Shown piece after piece: positions 23,441 to 33,633 of a stretch of DNA of 64,000 nt. A program made the position numbers and the translations under genes. This DNA comes from JAFGVL01 sp963663245 (GTDB lineage: Bacteria; Bacteroidota; Bacteroidia; Bacteroidales; Paludibacteraceae). Location of the stretch: positions 2,232,001 through 2,296,000 of the forward strand of contig OY760143.1 of the NCBI GenBank assembly GCA_963663245.1. Direction: 5' to 3'. The stretch's first letter is position 1, and each line of letters opens with the position of its first letter. The notes under the pieces are model-generated. The model saw only the letters and a program-made list of their open reading frames with translations. It was not told the DNA's origin and made no database searches.

Positions 23441-26062
23441 TTATTCAATTATCCCTTTATCTGTTATTATAGTGTTTTCTGTTATCATTCTAACCAAATA
23501 AGCTCCAGTCTGTAAAATAGATACATTAATTTCTATAGACTTATCTCCAAGCACCTCTTTTTTAATTATGGTTTTTCCTGATAAATCTAAAATATCTACT
23601 TGCTGAATTTTATATGCGTTATTAATCTCAAGCACCCCATTTTTCACAGGATTAACGATAAATGGTAAATCTACTTTCGAATCATACACAGGCGACGTTG
23701 CTCCTGTAATTGTAATATAAGCATCACCCGTTACTCCTCCATACGAACCATCCATTTGCAACCAATAGGTTTTACCGGGGGTTATTTTTACTGGCTGAAT
23801 AGTGGCACTTACTACTGTATCGCTAGAATCATCATTAGCTGCTAATATTGTGTAGTTTGCAGGGTTGCCACTTATAATATCAGTAAAGGCTCCTGTTGCA
23901 GTTGCATCGTACAGCGCTATTTTATTATCGAAACCAGTGCTTGTAATTTTTATGAAATCTGTACTAGGAGCTACAAATTTAAACCAGAGAGAATGGTATA
24001 ATCTATTTTCAAAAGGACACCAACCATCTTGAGAAGTACAAGAAACGGTATTGGTTAAATAGGGTTCATTAATTTCCCATGTAGCACATACATTACTAAA
24101 TGGCCCCTCTGGAATACCTACAGCTAAGGTTTTCGCATCTTCTATATCATCATACTGTGCACATTTATCAAGTACTGTTATTATTAAAGAGTCGTTCGCC
24201 ACACATTGACCAATGGAAGCTGCTACTCTAAAAGTATCTGTTTGATTTTTGAGCATTAATAAACTTAATCTATCTGTAATTGTATCGGGAATATAAGAAT
24301 TAGAAGACCACTGATAGATATTTGCTCCATGCACATCAATAGTCACTCTATTATTTTTAAATATAGTATCATTTTCTGTAGAATTAAGAATTGACAAAGG
24401 CACACCAGATAAAACTTCAATAGCATTACCTTTAATAATTGAATCTTCTACAGCAAGTAAAGTCGTCTTTAATTTTACTTGCTTCATTCCTTCTGTAGCA
24501 TACACCACTTTAAAACTATCTGTTTTTAATGTAGTAAAAGCTGTTTGTGGTGTAGCTCCTTCGCCAAAATGCCAATCGTAAGAATCGAATATCCCTACAG
24601 ATGTATTTTTATATACCACAGTATCTGCAATACAGTATTTATCTTTTTCTGTCGTAAACAGTGGTTGAGCAGGGGCGTCTTGAGCATAAACCTTTACACA
24701 TAAATTAAACTGCCTTGTAGCTGTGCCAACACTTCTTAAACTATCAGTAGCAATCAATTTAAACCACTGCAAACCTACAGGTTTTACATCAACAGTTGCA
24801 AAACTAGGCACAGAAACTTCAATCGGAATTGGCATCTGAGAACCTGCTGTTTTATATTTTATTTTTACGTAAAAATCACCTGTAACATTTATAGGCATAT
24901 CAAATGAATGAAGACCTGGATATTCACACAATTGATTCTTTTTTTCTCCCAACAAATTACTTAATACATCTCCTGTTTTATCTTGGTAAACTTCAATATC
25001 AAGGTAAGCAGAGGCTACAGAAGTAAAGGTTGCTATTGATGTTATCAGCTTAGGACTTGAAGCAGTATGTTTAACTACCACCCAAGCACTGTCATAATAA
25101 CCATTTCCAAAATTATTAATATGACCTAACTTATCATGACTAAAAACAGTATCTACTTGTTGTTTTTCTATTCGCTTTGTAAAAACGGTTGCATAAGACC
25201 CCACAAAATAATCCTCATACGAAACATAAAAATAACCTCCATCATACTTTCCTGTACCAAAAGTTCCTTTTACTATCCAAGCACCTGGTGCAGATGGGTT
25301 ATGACCAACTGGATTATATATAACTTTATTGTCATCCCATCCTACTATAGTCCCAGCATGATCAAATTCTACACCTGCTCCTGGACTTTCTGTATATACA
25401 GATGATGAATCAACATTGAAATACGTTGCAGAAGCTAATTGCCATACAGACATTGCTGTAAAAACTCCTCCATAACGATACACCATTTGCTTAATTGCGT
25501 GCACATCATTTGGAATATCAAGCGCCTCAGACACTACAGCTATTTTATCTGCTGCAGTAATAGTAGTATTACACGTACCTACAGGGTTATTAATAAAAGG
25601 ATCAGATGTTTCCAACACGGGACCATTAAAACGAGACAAATAAGCCGTTGCCATACCAGGGTTTCCCCCATCATTTTTCAGCTGTTCGAAACCGTGACAA
25701 TTGGCTAAATTCTCCACTGATAAAACAGGAAAATTAAAGCCCATACGTGCCCATACGGACTGTATCGCATCCATAGTAGCAAAAGACCAGCAAGCACCAA
25801 CCACACCTTGATCTCGGGGAGTTGACAACAAACCTGTCGCTCTTAAATCAAAAGCATCGGGCAAAACCAAAGCATCTCTAAATTTGGGAAGATTATCAAA
25901 AGAGACAGTATAAGTTGGTGGCACAAAACCACCCTTCGAATTGGAGGCTTGATACTTTAAAAAATCTGGATTTAAAGGAGCCATAGCTTCTTTAAATTTA
26001 TCTTGAGAAAACAATAAAACTGTTACTCCCAAACATAGCAATAGCATTAGACTTCGTTTCAT
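23441..26062 (-). CDS. Papain-like (C1A) T9SS-secreted protein lacking the usual active-site Asn
   Basis: An 873-residue secreted protein: signal peptide 1-19, C1A peptidase domain about 66-300, PKD-like domain about 475-560, a PPC-like beta domain about 650-790, and a T9SS type A sorting tail from about 795. The catalytic Cys91 (DQGVVGACWSFA, with oxyanion Gln85) and His235 (EFDHAG) are present. The motif normally reading NSWG is GTFG at 266-269, so the third active-site residue Asn is Gly and the Trp is Phe. It may be a weak protease or a binding protein. It starts 9 nt after the 7TM-HD gene, so the two may share a transcript. Confidence 0.85.
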   Translation of the reverse strand: MKRSLMLLLCLGVTVLLFSQDKFKEAMAPLNPDFLKYQASNSKGGFVPPTYTVSFDNLPKFRDALVLPDAFDLRATGLLSTPRDQGVVGACWSFATMDAIQSVWARMGFNFPVLSVENLANCHGFEQLKNDGGNPGMATAYLSRFNGPVLETSDPFINNPVGTCNTTITAADKIAVVSEALDIPNDVHAIKQMVYRYGGVFTAMSVWQLASATYFNVDSSSVYTESPGAGVEFDHAGTIVGWDDNKVIYNPVGHNPSAPGAWIVKGTFGTGKYDGGYFYVSYEDYFVGSYATVFTKRIEKQQVDTVFSHDKLGHINNFGNGYYDSAWVVVKHTASSPKLITSIATFTSVASAYLDIEVYQDKTGDVLSNLLGEKKNQLCEYPGLHSFDMPINVTGDFYVKIKYKTAGSQMPIPIEVSVPSFATVDVKPVGLQWFKLIATDSLRSVGTATRQFNLCVKVYAQDAPAQPLFTTEKDKYCIADTVVYKNTSVGIFDSYDWHFGEGATPQTAFTTLKTDSFKVVYATEGMKQVKLKTTLLAVEDSIIKGNAIEVLSGVPLSILNSTENDTIFKNNRVTIDVHGANIYQWSSNSYIPDTITDRLSLLMLKNQTDTFRVAASIGQCVANDSLIITVLDKCAQYDDIEDAKTLAVGIPEGPFSNVCATWEINEPYLTNTVSCTSQDGWCPFENRLYHSLWFKFVAPSTDFIKITSTGFDNKIALYDATATGAFTDIISGNPANYTILAANDDSSDTVVSATIQPVKITPGKTYWLQMDGSYGGVTGDAYITITGATSPVYDSKVDLPFIVNPVKNGVLEINNAYKIQQVDILDLSGKTIIKKEVLGDKSIEINVSILQTGAYLVRMITENTIITDKGIIE

Positions 26063-26071
26063 ATTCTTTGT

Positions 26072-28168
26072 TTATAAATCGCTGATTTCAACATCCTCTT
26101 TTTGCTTTTTATCTTTCTCAAGTTCTGGGTAGCTAACTCGTGTATGATAAACGGTCTTCAGTTTTTCTTTCAGCACCTCTTTTACTACTTCTACATTTAC
26201 AAAAGTAATTTTTGAATCTTTCAACAATCCTTCAGCAATTTGATTATTAATAATAGTATCTACCAATTCATTTATTGTTTCATCAGAGTACTCCGTTAAA
26301 CTACGCGAAGAAGCCTCAACGGCATCAGCCATCATTAACAGTGCTTGTTCTTTTGTTTTTGGAGAAGGACAATTATATTTAAAGGCACTTTCATTAATTT
26401 CTGAGTCTGGATATTTATTTATAAATGAGTTGTAAAAATACCTTGTTCTACTGGCGCCATGATGAGTTTTTATTAAATCTATTACTCTATCAGGCAAGCC
26501 ATTTTTCTCCGCAATTTTAACTCCATCATGTACATGATTAATGATATGCTGTGCTGCAGTCTCATAATCTAGATCTTCCAAAGGGTTTACTCCTGACAGT
26601 TGATTTTCGGTAAAAAACGTAGGGCTTTTCAATTTACCAATATCGTGATATAAAGCCCCTACCCTAAGGAGTAATGTATTTGCATTAATTTTTTTACCCG
26701 CCTCCGTTACTAAATTAGCTAATTGCAATGAGTGCTGAAATGTTCCTGGTGCCGTTTCAGACAACTGCAACATTAATGGGCTATTTACATTTGACAGTTC
26801 TACTAAAGTAACATTCGACAAGAATCCAAATAACTTCTCAAAAATATAAATCAAGCCATAAGCAAACAACAACAAGAAAGAATTGATTCCAAAAAACAAG
26901 AAATTACTTGCGATAATTTTATTAAAATCTCCCTCTATAAATAAAGTGTTTCCAACATAAATAACGGAATAGCTAAGAAATACAAAGATTGCTGCCGTAA
27001 GCAACTGTGAACGTTGTGTTAAATCTTTCAGACTTGACACTACAGATACACCAACAACTAATTGCAACAATATAAACTCAAAAGAATCTGGCACAATTAA
27101 AGAAACTAAAAGAACAGTTATTGTATGCATAAAAAATGCTGTGCGCGTATCAAAGAATGTTCTTACAATTATAGGCAATAAAGCAAAGGGAACTATATAA
27201 ATACTTAAGACATTAGAGTTTAGAGATATCACTGCTAAAGCAACCATAAGCAATATCATCAACAGCAAGAATAACAAATCTGTTTTTCTATCATAAATCT
27301 GTTTTCTAAACAGGTAAAAATATAAAAATAACATAGACATTAAACTTATAACAATTATCAACTCTCCAACAAACATTATATTATACTGTTGAGCTGTTGA
27401 TTTTTGTTTCTTTATCTCTGTTTTTAAAGATGACAATAAAGCTGCTCTGTTTTTTGTAACAATCTCGCCTCTATCAACTATTCTTTCTCCAGCTTGTACC
27501 ATTCCAGAAGTCGGAGCAACTAATTTGAGTATTTCTGTTTTCTCTTTATCTGAGAATGCTTTATTATAAACCAGATTCTCTGCTATGTGCTTATTTAAAT
27601 TTAAAGACTTAAGAAACTCTACATCAGCCCATTCTGGTCTATTCTTAATAATATAAGCATAAGCTGATTTAGCGGTAAACAGTTCCTCTACTGGTATAGT
27701 TCTAGAAACATCATTATTATCAATTATTTTAATAGCCAACTGACCATTCCTTTTAATGGAACTTAATTCCTCTGAACGAATGATTCCTTTCAGGTAAACA
27801 TGGTTCAATAATAATGACAAGTGTTTTTTATAAATAGAAGGGATGGGCTGCAAACTCTCGGAAGTAACGGTTGATCTGCCTAGAAATTCTTCGATAGCAT
27901 TTTGCGACACCTTATCATTTCTAACATAATAGGGCGTAAAAGACTGCATAATCTCATATTGTTCCTTCTCAAACACATCCTGATCTTTATATATTGGATA
28001 ATCAAATGGTGCTGTTACAAGATCATACGACCATGGTTTTCCAACATTAAACTCATATTCAAAAGCTTCGTGTCTTGGAAAAAGTTGAACAATAAGAACA
28101 ATAGCTCCTAAAAAAAAAGATATTTTTAATAAGCTTTGTATACTTTCTTGGGTAATTCTCAGTTTCAT
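26072..28168 (-). CDS. 7TM-HD family phosphohydrolase (PgpH type)
   Basis: A 698-residue inner-membrane enzyme. Order: one N-terminal membrane segment (about 15-32), an extracytoplasmic 7TMR-HDED-type domain to about 255, seven membrane segments (about 260-460) and a cytoplasmic HD domain with LYHDIGKLKSP and later HHG and MMADAVEAS. Family members such as Listeria PgpH hydrolyse cyclic di-AMP. That activity is likely but not proved by sequence, and I see no diadenylate cyclase here. It has its own -7 box. Confidence 0.93.
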   Translation of the reverse strand: MKLRITQESIQSLLKISFFLGAIVLIVQLFPRHEAFEYEFNVGKPWSYDLVTAPFDYPIYKDQDVFEKEQYEIMQSFTPYYVRNDKVSQNAIEEFLGRSTVTSESLQPIPSIYKKHLSLLLNHVYLKGIIRSEELSSIKRNGQLAIKIIDNNDVSRTIPVEELFTAKSAYAYIIKNRPEWADVEFLKSLNLNKHIAENLVYNKAFSDKEKTEILKLVAPTSGMVQAGERIVDRGEIVTKNRAALLSSLKTEIKKQKSTAQQYNIMFVGELIIVISLMSMLFLYFYLFRKQIYDRKTDLLFLLLMILLMVALAVISLNSNVLSIYIVPFALLPIIVRTFFDTRTAFFMHTITVLLVSLIVPDSFEFILLQLVVGVSVVSSLKDLTQRSQLLTAAIFVFLSYSVIYVGNTLFIEGDFNKIIASNFLFFGINSFLLLFAYGLIYIFEKLFGFLSNVTLVELSNVNSPLMLQLSETAPGTFQHSLQLANLVTEAGKKINANTLLLRVGALYHDIGKLKSPTFFTENQLSGVNPLEDLDYETAAQHIINHVHDGVKIAEKNGLPDRVIDLIKTHHGASRTRYFYNSFINKYPDSEINESAFKYNCPSPKTKEQALLMMADAVEASSRSLTEYSDETINELVDTIINNQIAEGLLKDSKITFVNVEVVKEVLKEKLKTVYHTRVSYPELEKDKKQKEDVEISDL

Positions 28169-28199
28169 CCGTAATGCTATTTGTAGTCTAAATTTACTT

Positions 28200-28207
28200 C
28201 AAAAATA
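28200..28207 (-). promoter_or_regulatory. -7 box of the 7TM-HD gene
   Basis: TATTTTTG on the - strand; expected start of transcription near 28193, 25 nt before the start codon. It is the mirror image of the + strand box at 28230-28237, 22 bp apart. Confidence 0.5.
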
Positions 28208-28229
28208 CAGAAAAAGTGCGAAGTTTGGT

Positions 28230-28237
28230 TATTTTTG
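28230..28237 (+). promoter_or_regulatory. -7 box of the NlpC/P60 gene
   Basis: TATTTTTG on the + strand; transcription would begin near 28244 and so exclude the upstream in-frame start at 28216, supporting ATG 28279. The -33 region of each divergent promoter falls on the other's -7 box. Confidence 0.5.
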
Positions 28238-28278
28238 CAAGATCCTTTTCATCAAACTCATCTAAATATCATTTTTAT

Positions 28279-29067
28279 ATGTTTGGAATTAACCTTAATA
28301 GTGTATTACCAATGCGCACTGAAGCTAGCGAGAAAAGCGAAATGTGCAGCCAACTATTATTTGGAGAACATGTTCAGATACTAGAAATAGAAAAAGGATT
28401 CTTATTTGTAAGAAGCATGCATGATGCTTACGAAGGATGGGTTGATAAAAAAATGCTTAGTCCAATTAGCGACGAATTAGCTAATAAACTTTCGGATGAA
28501 GAACATGCAGTTACCAACCGTCCAATTGTTAATTGCTTTATCGAGTCTACTAACGAAAATATTATTTTAAGCGGTGGAAGCTCACTTCCATTTTACAATT
28601 CAAAGAAAGAATCGTTTGAGCTAGCTGATAGAGCCTATCATATAGCTTCTCAACAAGTAAACCTACCCTTAACTAAAAACTTTACGGGTGATGAAATGCT
28701 TTCTGTAGCTTTTATGTATCTTAACACTCCTTATTTATGGGGAGGTAGAAATGCCTTAGGGATAGACTGCTCTGGCTTCGTTCAAATTATTCTTAGCATT
28801 TGTGGCAGAAAATTCCCTCGCGACAGCAAAGAACAAGTAGAAGAAGGCTCTTTAATTAGTTTTCTACCAGAAGCTCGCTCTGGCGACTTGGCCTTTTTCG
28901 AAAATAAAGAAGGGGATATTACGCATGTAGGTATTCTTATCAACAACAATCAAATTATTCACGCATCAGGAAGAGTGAAGATTGAATCAATAGATGCACA
29001 AGGTATTATCAGTGGAGATACAGGAGAATATACGCATCGTTTGAGAGTGATAAAAAGGATATTGTAA
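28279..29067 (+). CDS. NlpC/P60 cell-wall hydrolase with SH3-like domain
   Basis: A 262-residue protein that probably cleaves peptide stems of peptidoglycan (gamma-D-Glu-DAP endopeptidase type). An N-terminal SH3-like region (about 1-75, VLPMRTEASEKSEM...EGWVDKKM) precedes a NlpC/P60 domain with Cys in GIDCSGFV, His in THVGIL and a third polar position in IIHASG. No signal peptide is visible from ATG 28279, which is usual for this Bacteroidota subfamily (compare YkfC-type recycling enzymes). The longer reading from 28216 adds an implausible N-terminus. The gene is convergent with priA with a single base between the stops. Confidence 0.9.
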   Translation: MFGINLNSVLPMRTEASEKSEMCSQLLFGEHVQILEIEKGFLFVRSMHDAYEGWVDKKMLSPISDELANKLSDEEHAVTNRPIVNCFIESTNENIILSGGSSLPFYNSKKESFELADRAYHIASQQVNLPLTKNFTGDEMLSVAFMYLNTPYLWGGRNALGIDCSGFVQIILSICGRKFPRDSKEQVEEGSLISFLPEARSGDLAFFENKEGDITHVGILINNNQIIHASGRVKIESIDAQGIISGDTGEYTHRLRVIKRIL

Positions 29068-29068
29068 T

Positions 29069-31531
29069 CTACATCGGATCGACATCCAAATTAATCAACA
29101 AAGACTTAAATTGGTCTTGTTCTAGAATCTTTTTGGACACTTGACGAATCAATTCCTTAGCCTTTTCACTAGAAGCATTGGCTTCAATTTTCAGAACAAT
29201 ACGCTTCAAGAATAAATTCTGAATTCTAAAAACTGGTGGGTTATCTGGACCCAATACGCGCTCGCCAAAAACAGCCCGCAACTCACTTGCCATTTTACTA
29301 GAAGCTTGAATTACGGTATGCATATCACGATGTTTCATCATAATATTAATTATGCGAAAATAAGGAGGGTAATTAAAATCTTTTCGTTCTAGCATCTGTT
29401 GTTTATACATAGACAAATAATCGTTCGCTATCACTTGTTTGATGATGGGGTGTTCTGTATCTGAGGTTTGCAATATAACAGTGCCTTGTTTGTTTTTTCT
29501 TCCTGCTCTACCACTTACCTGTGCCATTAATTGAAAAGCTCTTTCGTGTGCTCTGAAATCTGGAAAATTAAGCATATTATCAGCATTCAGTATCCCAACT
29601 AAACTCACATTCTCAAAATCTAATCCTTTAGAAACCATTTGTGTTCCCACCAAAATATCAACCTCATGTGACTGGAAATTTTGAATTATTTTTTCATAGG
29701 CTGTCTTGGTACGTGTTGTATCTGTATCTAAACGAGCAACACGGGCATCAGGAAATAATTGGCGAACTTCATCTTCTATCTTTTCTGTGCCAAAGCCTTG
29801 TGATTCTAACTGACCATCATCACACTTTGAACAGTTATGCTGTATACTTTCTGTGTAACCACAATAATGACAAGTAAGTGCATTGAATTTCTTATGTAGC
29901 GTTAAACTCACATCACAGTTTTTACATTTGGGTACATGAGCACATGCTGTACATTCTACATAAGGAGCATACCCTCTACGATTTTGAAAAAGAATTACTT
30001 GCTCTTTCTTTTGTAAAGCGGCATCAACACACTCCAACATTGTAGGAGAAAAAAAAGATCGCATTTGTTTTTTTCTTCGCAACTCTTTTATATCAACAGC
30101 TATTATCTCTGGAAGAGCAATTTCTTTATGACGTTTAAATAGCTCTACTAAGCCAAACTTACCTGCTAAGGCATTATTGTAGCTCTCTATAGAAGGCGTA
30201 GCTGTTCCTAGTAGAGTTTTTGCTGCATGAAGATTAGCTAATACAACTGCTGCATTTCTTGCGTGATAACGTGGTGCAGGGTCAAATTGCTTGTAGGTAT
30301 TTTCATGCTCTTCATCAACAATTATGAGCCCTAGTTTTTTAAATGGCAGAAAAACAGACGACCTAACTCCTAAGATTATTTCATACCCTTTATCTAACAA
30401 TAAATTATTCCATATTTCTACACGTTCGGTATCAGAAAATTTAGAATGATAGATACCGAGTTTGTTACCAAATACTCTTTTAAGTCTCTCTGTCAATTGA
30501 GAAGTAAGTGCAATTTCAGGCAACAAGTACAATACTTGCTCTCCTTTTTTCAAAGCTTCTTCTATTAACTGAATATAAATTTCTGTTTTTCCGCTAGATG
30601 TTACTCCATGTAAAAGCACTACGTTTTTATCTTTAAAATGTGACGTAATTTCTACTCGTGCTTTTTCTTGGTGCTTATTGAGAGGATGTTTATCATACGT
30701 TTCGACAACTGACAAGTCTAAACGGCTTTTTTCTTTCTGGTAAATCTCAAGCAATCCTTTGCTTTCCAATCCCTTTAAAATAGCCGAGCTAGCATTCGCT
30801 GTCTCTAAAAGAAGCTTCTTGCTTATTTCTTGCACACCAGCCTCTTGTTGAAGAGAAAAAAAATGCATTAACAACTGTTGTTGCTTTTTAGCACTCTTCA
30901 ACTCATCAAGAGCTTTATTTTTAAGCTTATCTGATGAAAGCTTTTGAGATCCTCGAACAAATGTTTCTTTTTTAGGCTTATAGTTTTCACGAAGATATTC
31001 AGACACAACAACAACATCTTTGTCTAGCAATGTCTTAATTAAAGAATAGGGTTCTTTAACTCCAACTACTCTTGCGAAATCATTAACACGCATTTTCTTT
31101 TCTTTTAAAAGAACATCAACAGCGATATCTTGCTGTGGCGTTAATGCCGACTCAGACTCTTCAAAGTTTTGCCTTAACTCAACATAAGATTCACTATCTA
31201 ACTTTAAACCTGATGGAAGTGCCGCTTTGTAAACATCCCCTAAAAATGACTGGTAATACTCTGATATCCATTCCCAAAATGACAACTGGAAAGGTCTGAT
31301 GATAGGATAATCATCTAAAATAGAAATAAGGTCTTTTAGCTCGTATTTCTGCTTATTTGAAGAATGTAAAGCATAAACGATTCCAGTATATATTTTCTTT
31401 TTTACAGGTACCGTAACTCGCATCCCAACAGCAAGCTTTGAAGCATATTCTTTTGGAATGCTATATGTGTAAGTATTTGCCAACGGAAGAGGCAATATTA
31501 CATCTACAGATATTGGTATTTGAGAATCCAT
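29069..31531 (-). CDS. priA: Primosomal protein N' (replication restart helicase)
   Basis: DNA helicase that reloads the replisome at collapsed forks. The 820-residue protein has an N-terminal 3'-DNA-binding domain (about 1-105), Walker A GVTSSGKTEIYIQ, DEAH-type box VDEEHENTYKQ, a zinc-binding insert with eight cysteines (CTAC, CKNC, CHYC, CSKC) and the helicase C-terminal domain with QVSGRAGR. It lies 49 nt behind recJ, the likely first gene of the pair. It is slightly longer than E. coli PriA (732). Confidence 0.97.
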   Translation of the reverse strand: MDSQIPISVDVILPLPLANTYTYSIPKEYASKLAVGMRVTVPVKKKIYTGIVYALHSSNKQKYELKDLISILDDYPIIRPFQLSFWEWISEYYQSFLGDVYKAALPSGLKLDSESYVELRQNFEESESALTPQQDIAVDVLLKEKKMRVNDFARVVGVKEPYSLIKTLLDKDVVVVSEYLRENYKPKKETFVRGSQKLSSDKLKNKALDELKSAKKQQQLLMHFFSLQQEAGVQEISKKLLLETANASSAILKGLESKGLLEIYQKEKSRLDLSVVETYDKHPLNKHQEKARVEITSHFKDKNVVLLHGVTSSGKTEIYIQLIEEALKKGEQVLYLLPEIALTSQLTERLKRVFGNKLGIYHSKFSDTERVEIWNNLLLDKGYEIILGVRSSVFLPFKKLGLIIVDEEHENTYKQFDPAPRYHARNAAVVLANLHAAKTLLGTATPSIESYNNALAGKFGLVELFKRHKEIALPEIIAVDIKELRRKKQMRSFFSPTMLECVDAALQKKEQVILFQNRRGYAPYVECTACAHVPKCKNCDVSLTLHKKFNALTCHYCGYTESIQHNCSKCDDGQLESQGFGTEKIEDEVRQLFPDARVARLDTDTTRTKTAYEKIIQNFQSHEVDILVGTQMVSKGLDFENVSLVGILNADNMLNFPDFRAHERAFQLMAQVSGRAGRKNKQGTVILQTSDTEHPIIKQVIANDYLSMYKQQMLERKDFNYPPYFRIINIMMKHRDMHTVIQASSKMASELRAVFGERVLGPDNPPVFRIQNLFLKRIVLKIEANASSEKAKELIRQVSKKILEQDQFKSLLINLDVDPM

Positions 31532-31580
31532 ATTCCAGGTATCACCTTAAAATAAAGCACAGCTCAATGTTGAAACTATC

Positions 31581-33341
31581 TTATTGAATGATATTATTTC
31601 CTTTATCGTCTGAGACTTTTATATCTTTGATTAAAAGCTGTATAGAAGTATTTCCATTGAAGTGATTTTCCTCTAATGTATAACACATATCTAATGGGTC
31701 TAATGCTTTTAGATGATCATTATATTCAAACATTCTAAAAGCGATTCCATTCATAACATTCTCACAACTCTTATCTAAGAGTTCTAATTTTATATGCTCC
31801 TGATCTTTTCCAACTAAACGACTTGTTCCATAATCAAACACCCGCTGTGAGCAGAATATTGGTTTCATATTTTCTGGCCCAAATGGATTAAACTGTTTCA
31901 GCACTCGGAAAAACTTTGGTGTAATATCTTTGAATTCTAGAATTGTATCTATTTCTATTTGAGGTTGTTTTTGTTCTGGTAAAATATGTTCTGTTACATA
32001 CACATCAAACCGACGTGTAAATTCTTCTACATTCTCTTCTTTCATAGCAAGACCTGCAGCGTACATGTGTCCACCAAAATTCTCTAATAAATCTTTACAC
32101 GATTCAATAGCTTTATAAATATCAAATCCAGGGATTGAACGAGCTGACCCTCCAACTAATCCCTCCTCAGAACCTGTGTTTTTAGTTAACACAACTGTAG
32201 GGCGATAATACATTTCTGTAAGTCTTGATGCAACAATACCAACAACTCCTTTGTGCCATTCTGGATTATATACAACAATAGAAAGTTTAGCTTTCAACTC
32301 AGCACTTTCTTCTAACATAGAAAATGCATCATCAGTAATTGATTTATCTAAATCTTTACGAGTTTGATTGTGTTGATCAATTTCTAGACAACGTTTTTTT
32401 GCACTTTCCACATCATGAGAAACTAGCAACTCAACAGCTTCTTTTGCCTGTTGAATTCTACCTGCTGCATTTATTCTTGGTCCTATTTTAAATACAATAT
32501 CACTAATTGTAATATCTTTTTCAACTAAACCGGCTATCTCAATAATTGTATTTAAGCCTACACTAGGATTACTGTTTAATTGTTTTAAACCATAATATGC
32601 CAACACACGATTTTCTCCAGTTATAGGAACAATATCAGAAGCAATACTTACTGCTACTAAGTCTAATAATGGGGTAAGTTGGGAAATATCAATCTCATTA
32701 CTTTGTGCAAAAGCTTGCATAAATTTAAAGCCAACGCCACAACCTGATAAGTGTTGATATGGATAGTTACAATCTAATCTTTTAGCATCTAAAACGGCAA
32801 CTGCTTTTGGCAATTCGTCATCAGGTGTATGATGATCACATATAATAAACTCTACCCCTTTATCTAATGCATAACTAACTCTTTCAATAGCTTTAATACC
32901 ACAATCAAGTGCAATGATTAAAGTAAATCCATTATCTGCAGCATAATTAATCCCAGTATGTGAGATGCCATAACCTTCATTATAGCGGTCTGGAAGATAA
33001 AATTCGACCTCTGAATAGAACTGTTTTAAGAAATTATAAACAAGTGCAACAGCAGTAGTTCCATCTACATCATAATCTCCATAAATTAATATCTTTTCTT
33101 TTTGTTGAAGAGCTTGATTTAATCTTTCAACAGCCTTATCCATATCCTTCATAAGAAATGGATCATGTAAATGGCTTAATTGAGGTCTAAAAAAATTCTT
33201 AGCTTCATCAATAGTTGTTATCCCCCTTTGCACAAGAAGTCTCGTAAGAACAGGACTAATTCCTAGTTCATCTGCGAGTTTATTTTGTTCTTGTTCTTGT
33301 TGATTTGTTAAAGGAGAATTTTTCCATCTTTTTTGAATCAT
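31581..33341 (-). CDS. recJ: Single-stranded-DNA-specific exonuclease RecJ
   Basis: 5'-3' exonuclease used in recombination and mismatch repair. The 586-residue protein has the DHH phosphoesterase core: YGDYDVDGTTAV, DCGIK, CDHHTPDDE, and the DHHA1 GSARS motif in the second half. The C-terminal OB region completes the family layout. It is cotranscribed with priA, which would join two fork-repair enzymes. The 288-nt region upstream shows no clear promoter. Confidence 0.96.
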   Translation of the reverse strand: MIQKRWKNSPLTNQQEQEQNKLADELGISPVLTRLLVQRGITTIDEAKNFFRPQLSHLHDPFLMKDMDKAVERLNQALQQKEKILIYGDYDVDGTTAVALVYNFLKQFYSEVEFYLPDRYNEGYGISHTGINYAADNGFTLIIALDCGIKAIERVSYALDKGVEFIICDHHTPDDELPKAVAVLDAKRLDCNYPYQHLSGCGVGFKFMQAFAQSNEIDISQLTPLLDLVAVSIASDIVPITGENRVLAYYGLKQLNSNPSVGLNTIIEIAGLVEKDITISDIVFKIGPRINAAGRIQQAKEAVELLVSHDVESAKKRCLEIDQHNQTRKDLDKSITDDAFSMLEESAELKAKLSIVVYNPEWHKGVVGIVASRLTEMYYRPTVVLTKNTGSEEGLVGGSARSIPGFDIYKAIESCKDLLENFGGHMYAAGLAMKEENVEEFTRRFDVYVTEHILPEQKQPQIEIDTILEFKDITPKFFRVLKQFNPFGPENMKPIFCSQRVFDYGTSRLVGKDQEHIKLELLDKSCENVMNGIAFRMFEYNDHLKALDPLDMCYTLEENHFNGNTSIQLLIKDIKVSDDKGNNIIQ

Positions 33342-33615
33342 TATATATTGTTTTTATTTTATCTAGAGGCGCAAGGAAAGCTTCAAAACACTCACCAACA
33401 AAGGGTTACTCAACAACTACAAACACATTGCTTTCCGACGTAAAGCTAATAAAAAATACTTAGTATTATAAAGATAAAAACAATTTATAGAACATAGATT
33501 TTTATATCTCACTGCTTCAATATTTTATGATATGTTTTCCACTCCACAAAACTTTTTAAACAAACCTTAGGTATGAGCAATTAAATTTACGTACATTTAC
33601 CAGCTTTAGTAAAAA
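33342..33615. other. Intergenic region between recJ and the YrdC gene
   Basis: Divergent spacer, AT-rich. The best promoter candidates are imperfect: TACATTTA at 33592-33599 (+), one base off TAnnTTTG, and TATCTTTA on the - strand near 33468. No hairpin, repeat or ORF stands out. Confidence 0.4.
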
Positions 33616-33633
33616 ATGGCAAAAAAGCAATGA
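33616..33633 (+). other. Five-codon ORF overlapping the YrdC start
   Basis: ATG 33616 reads MAKKQ then TGA, and the TGA overlaps the ATG at 33630 (ATGA). It could couple translation or be chance. Confidence 0.3.
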
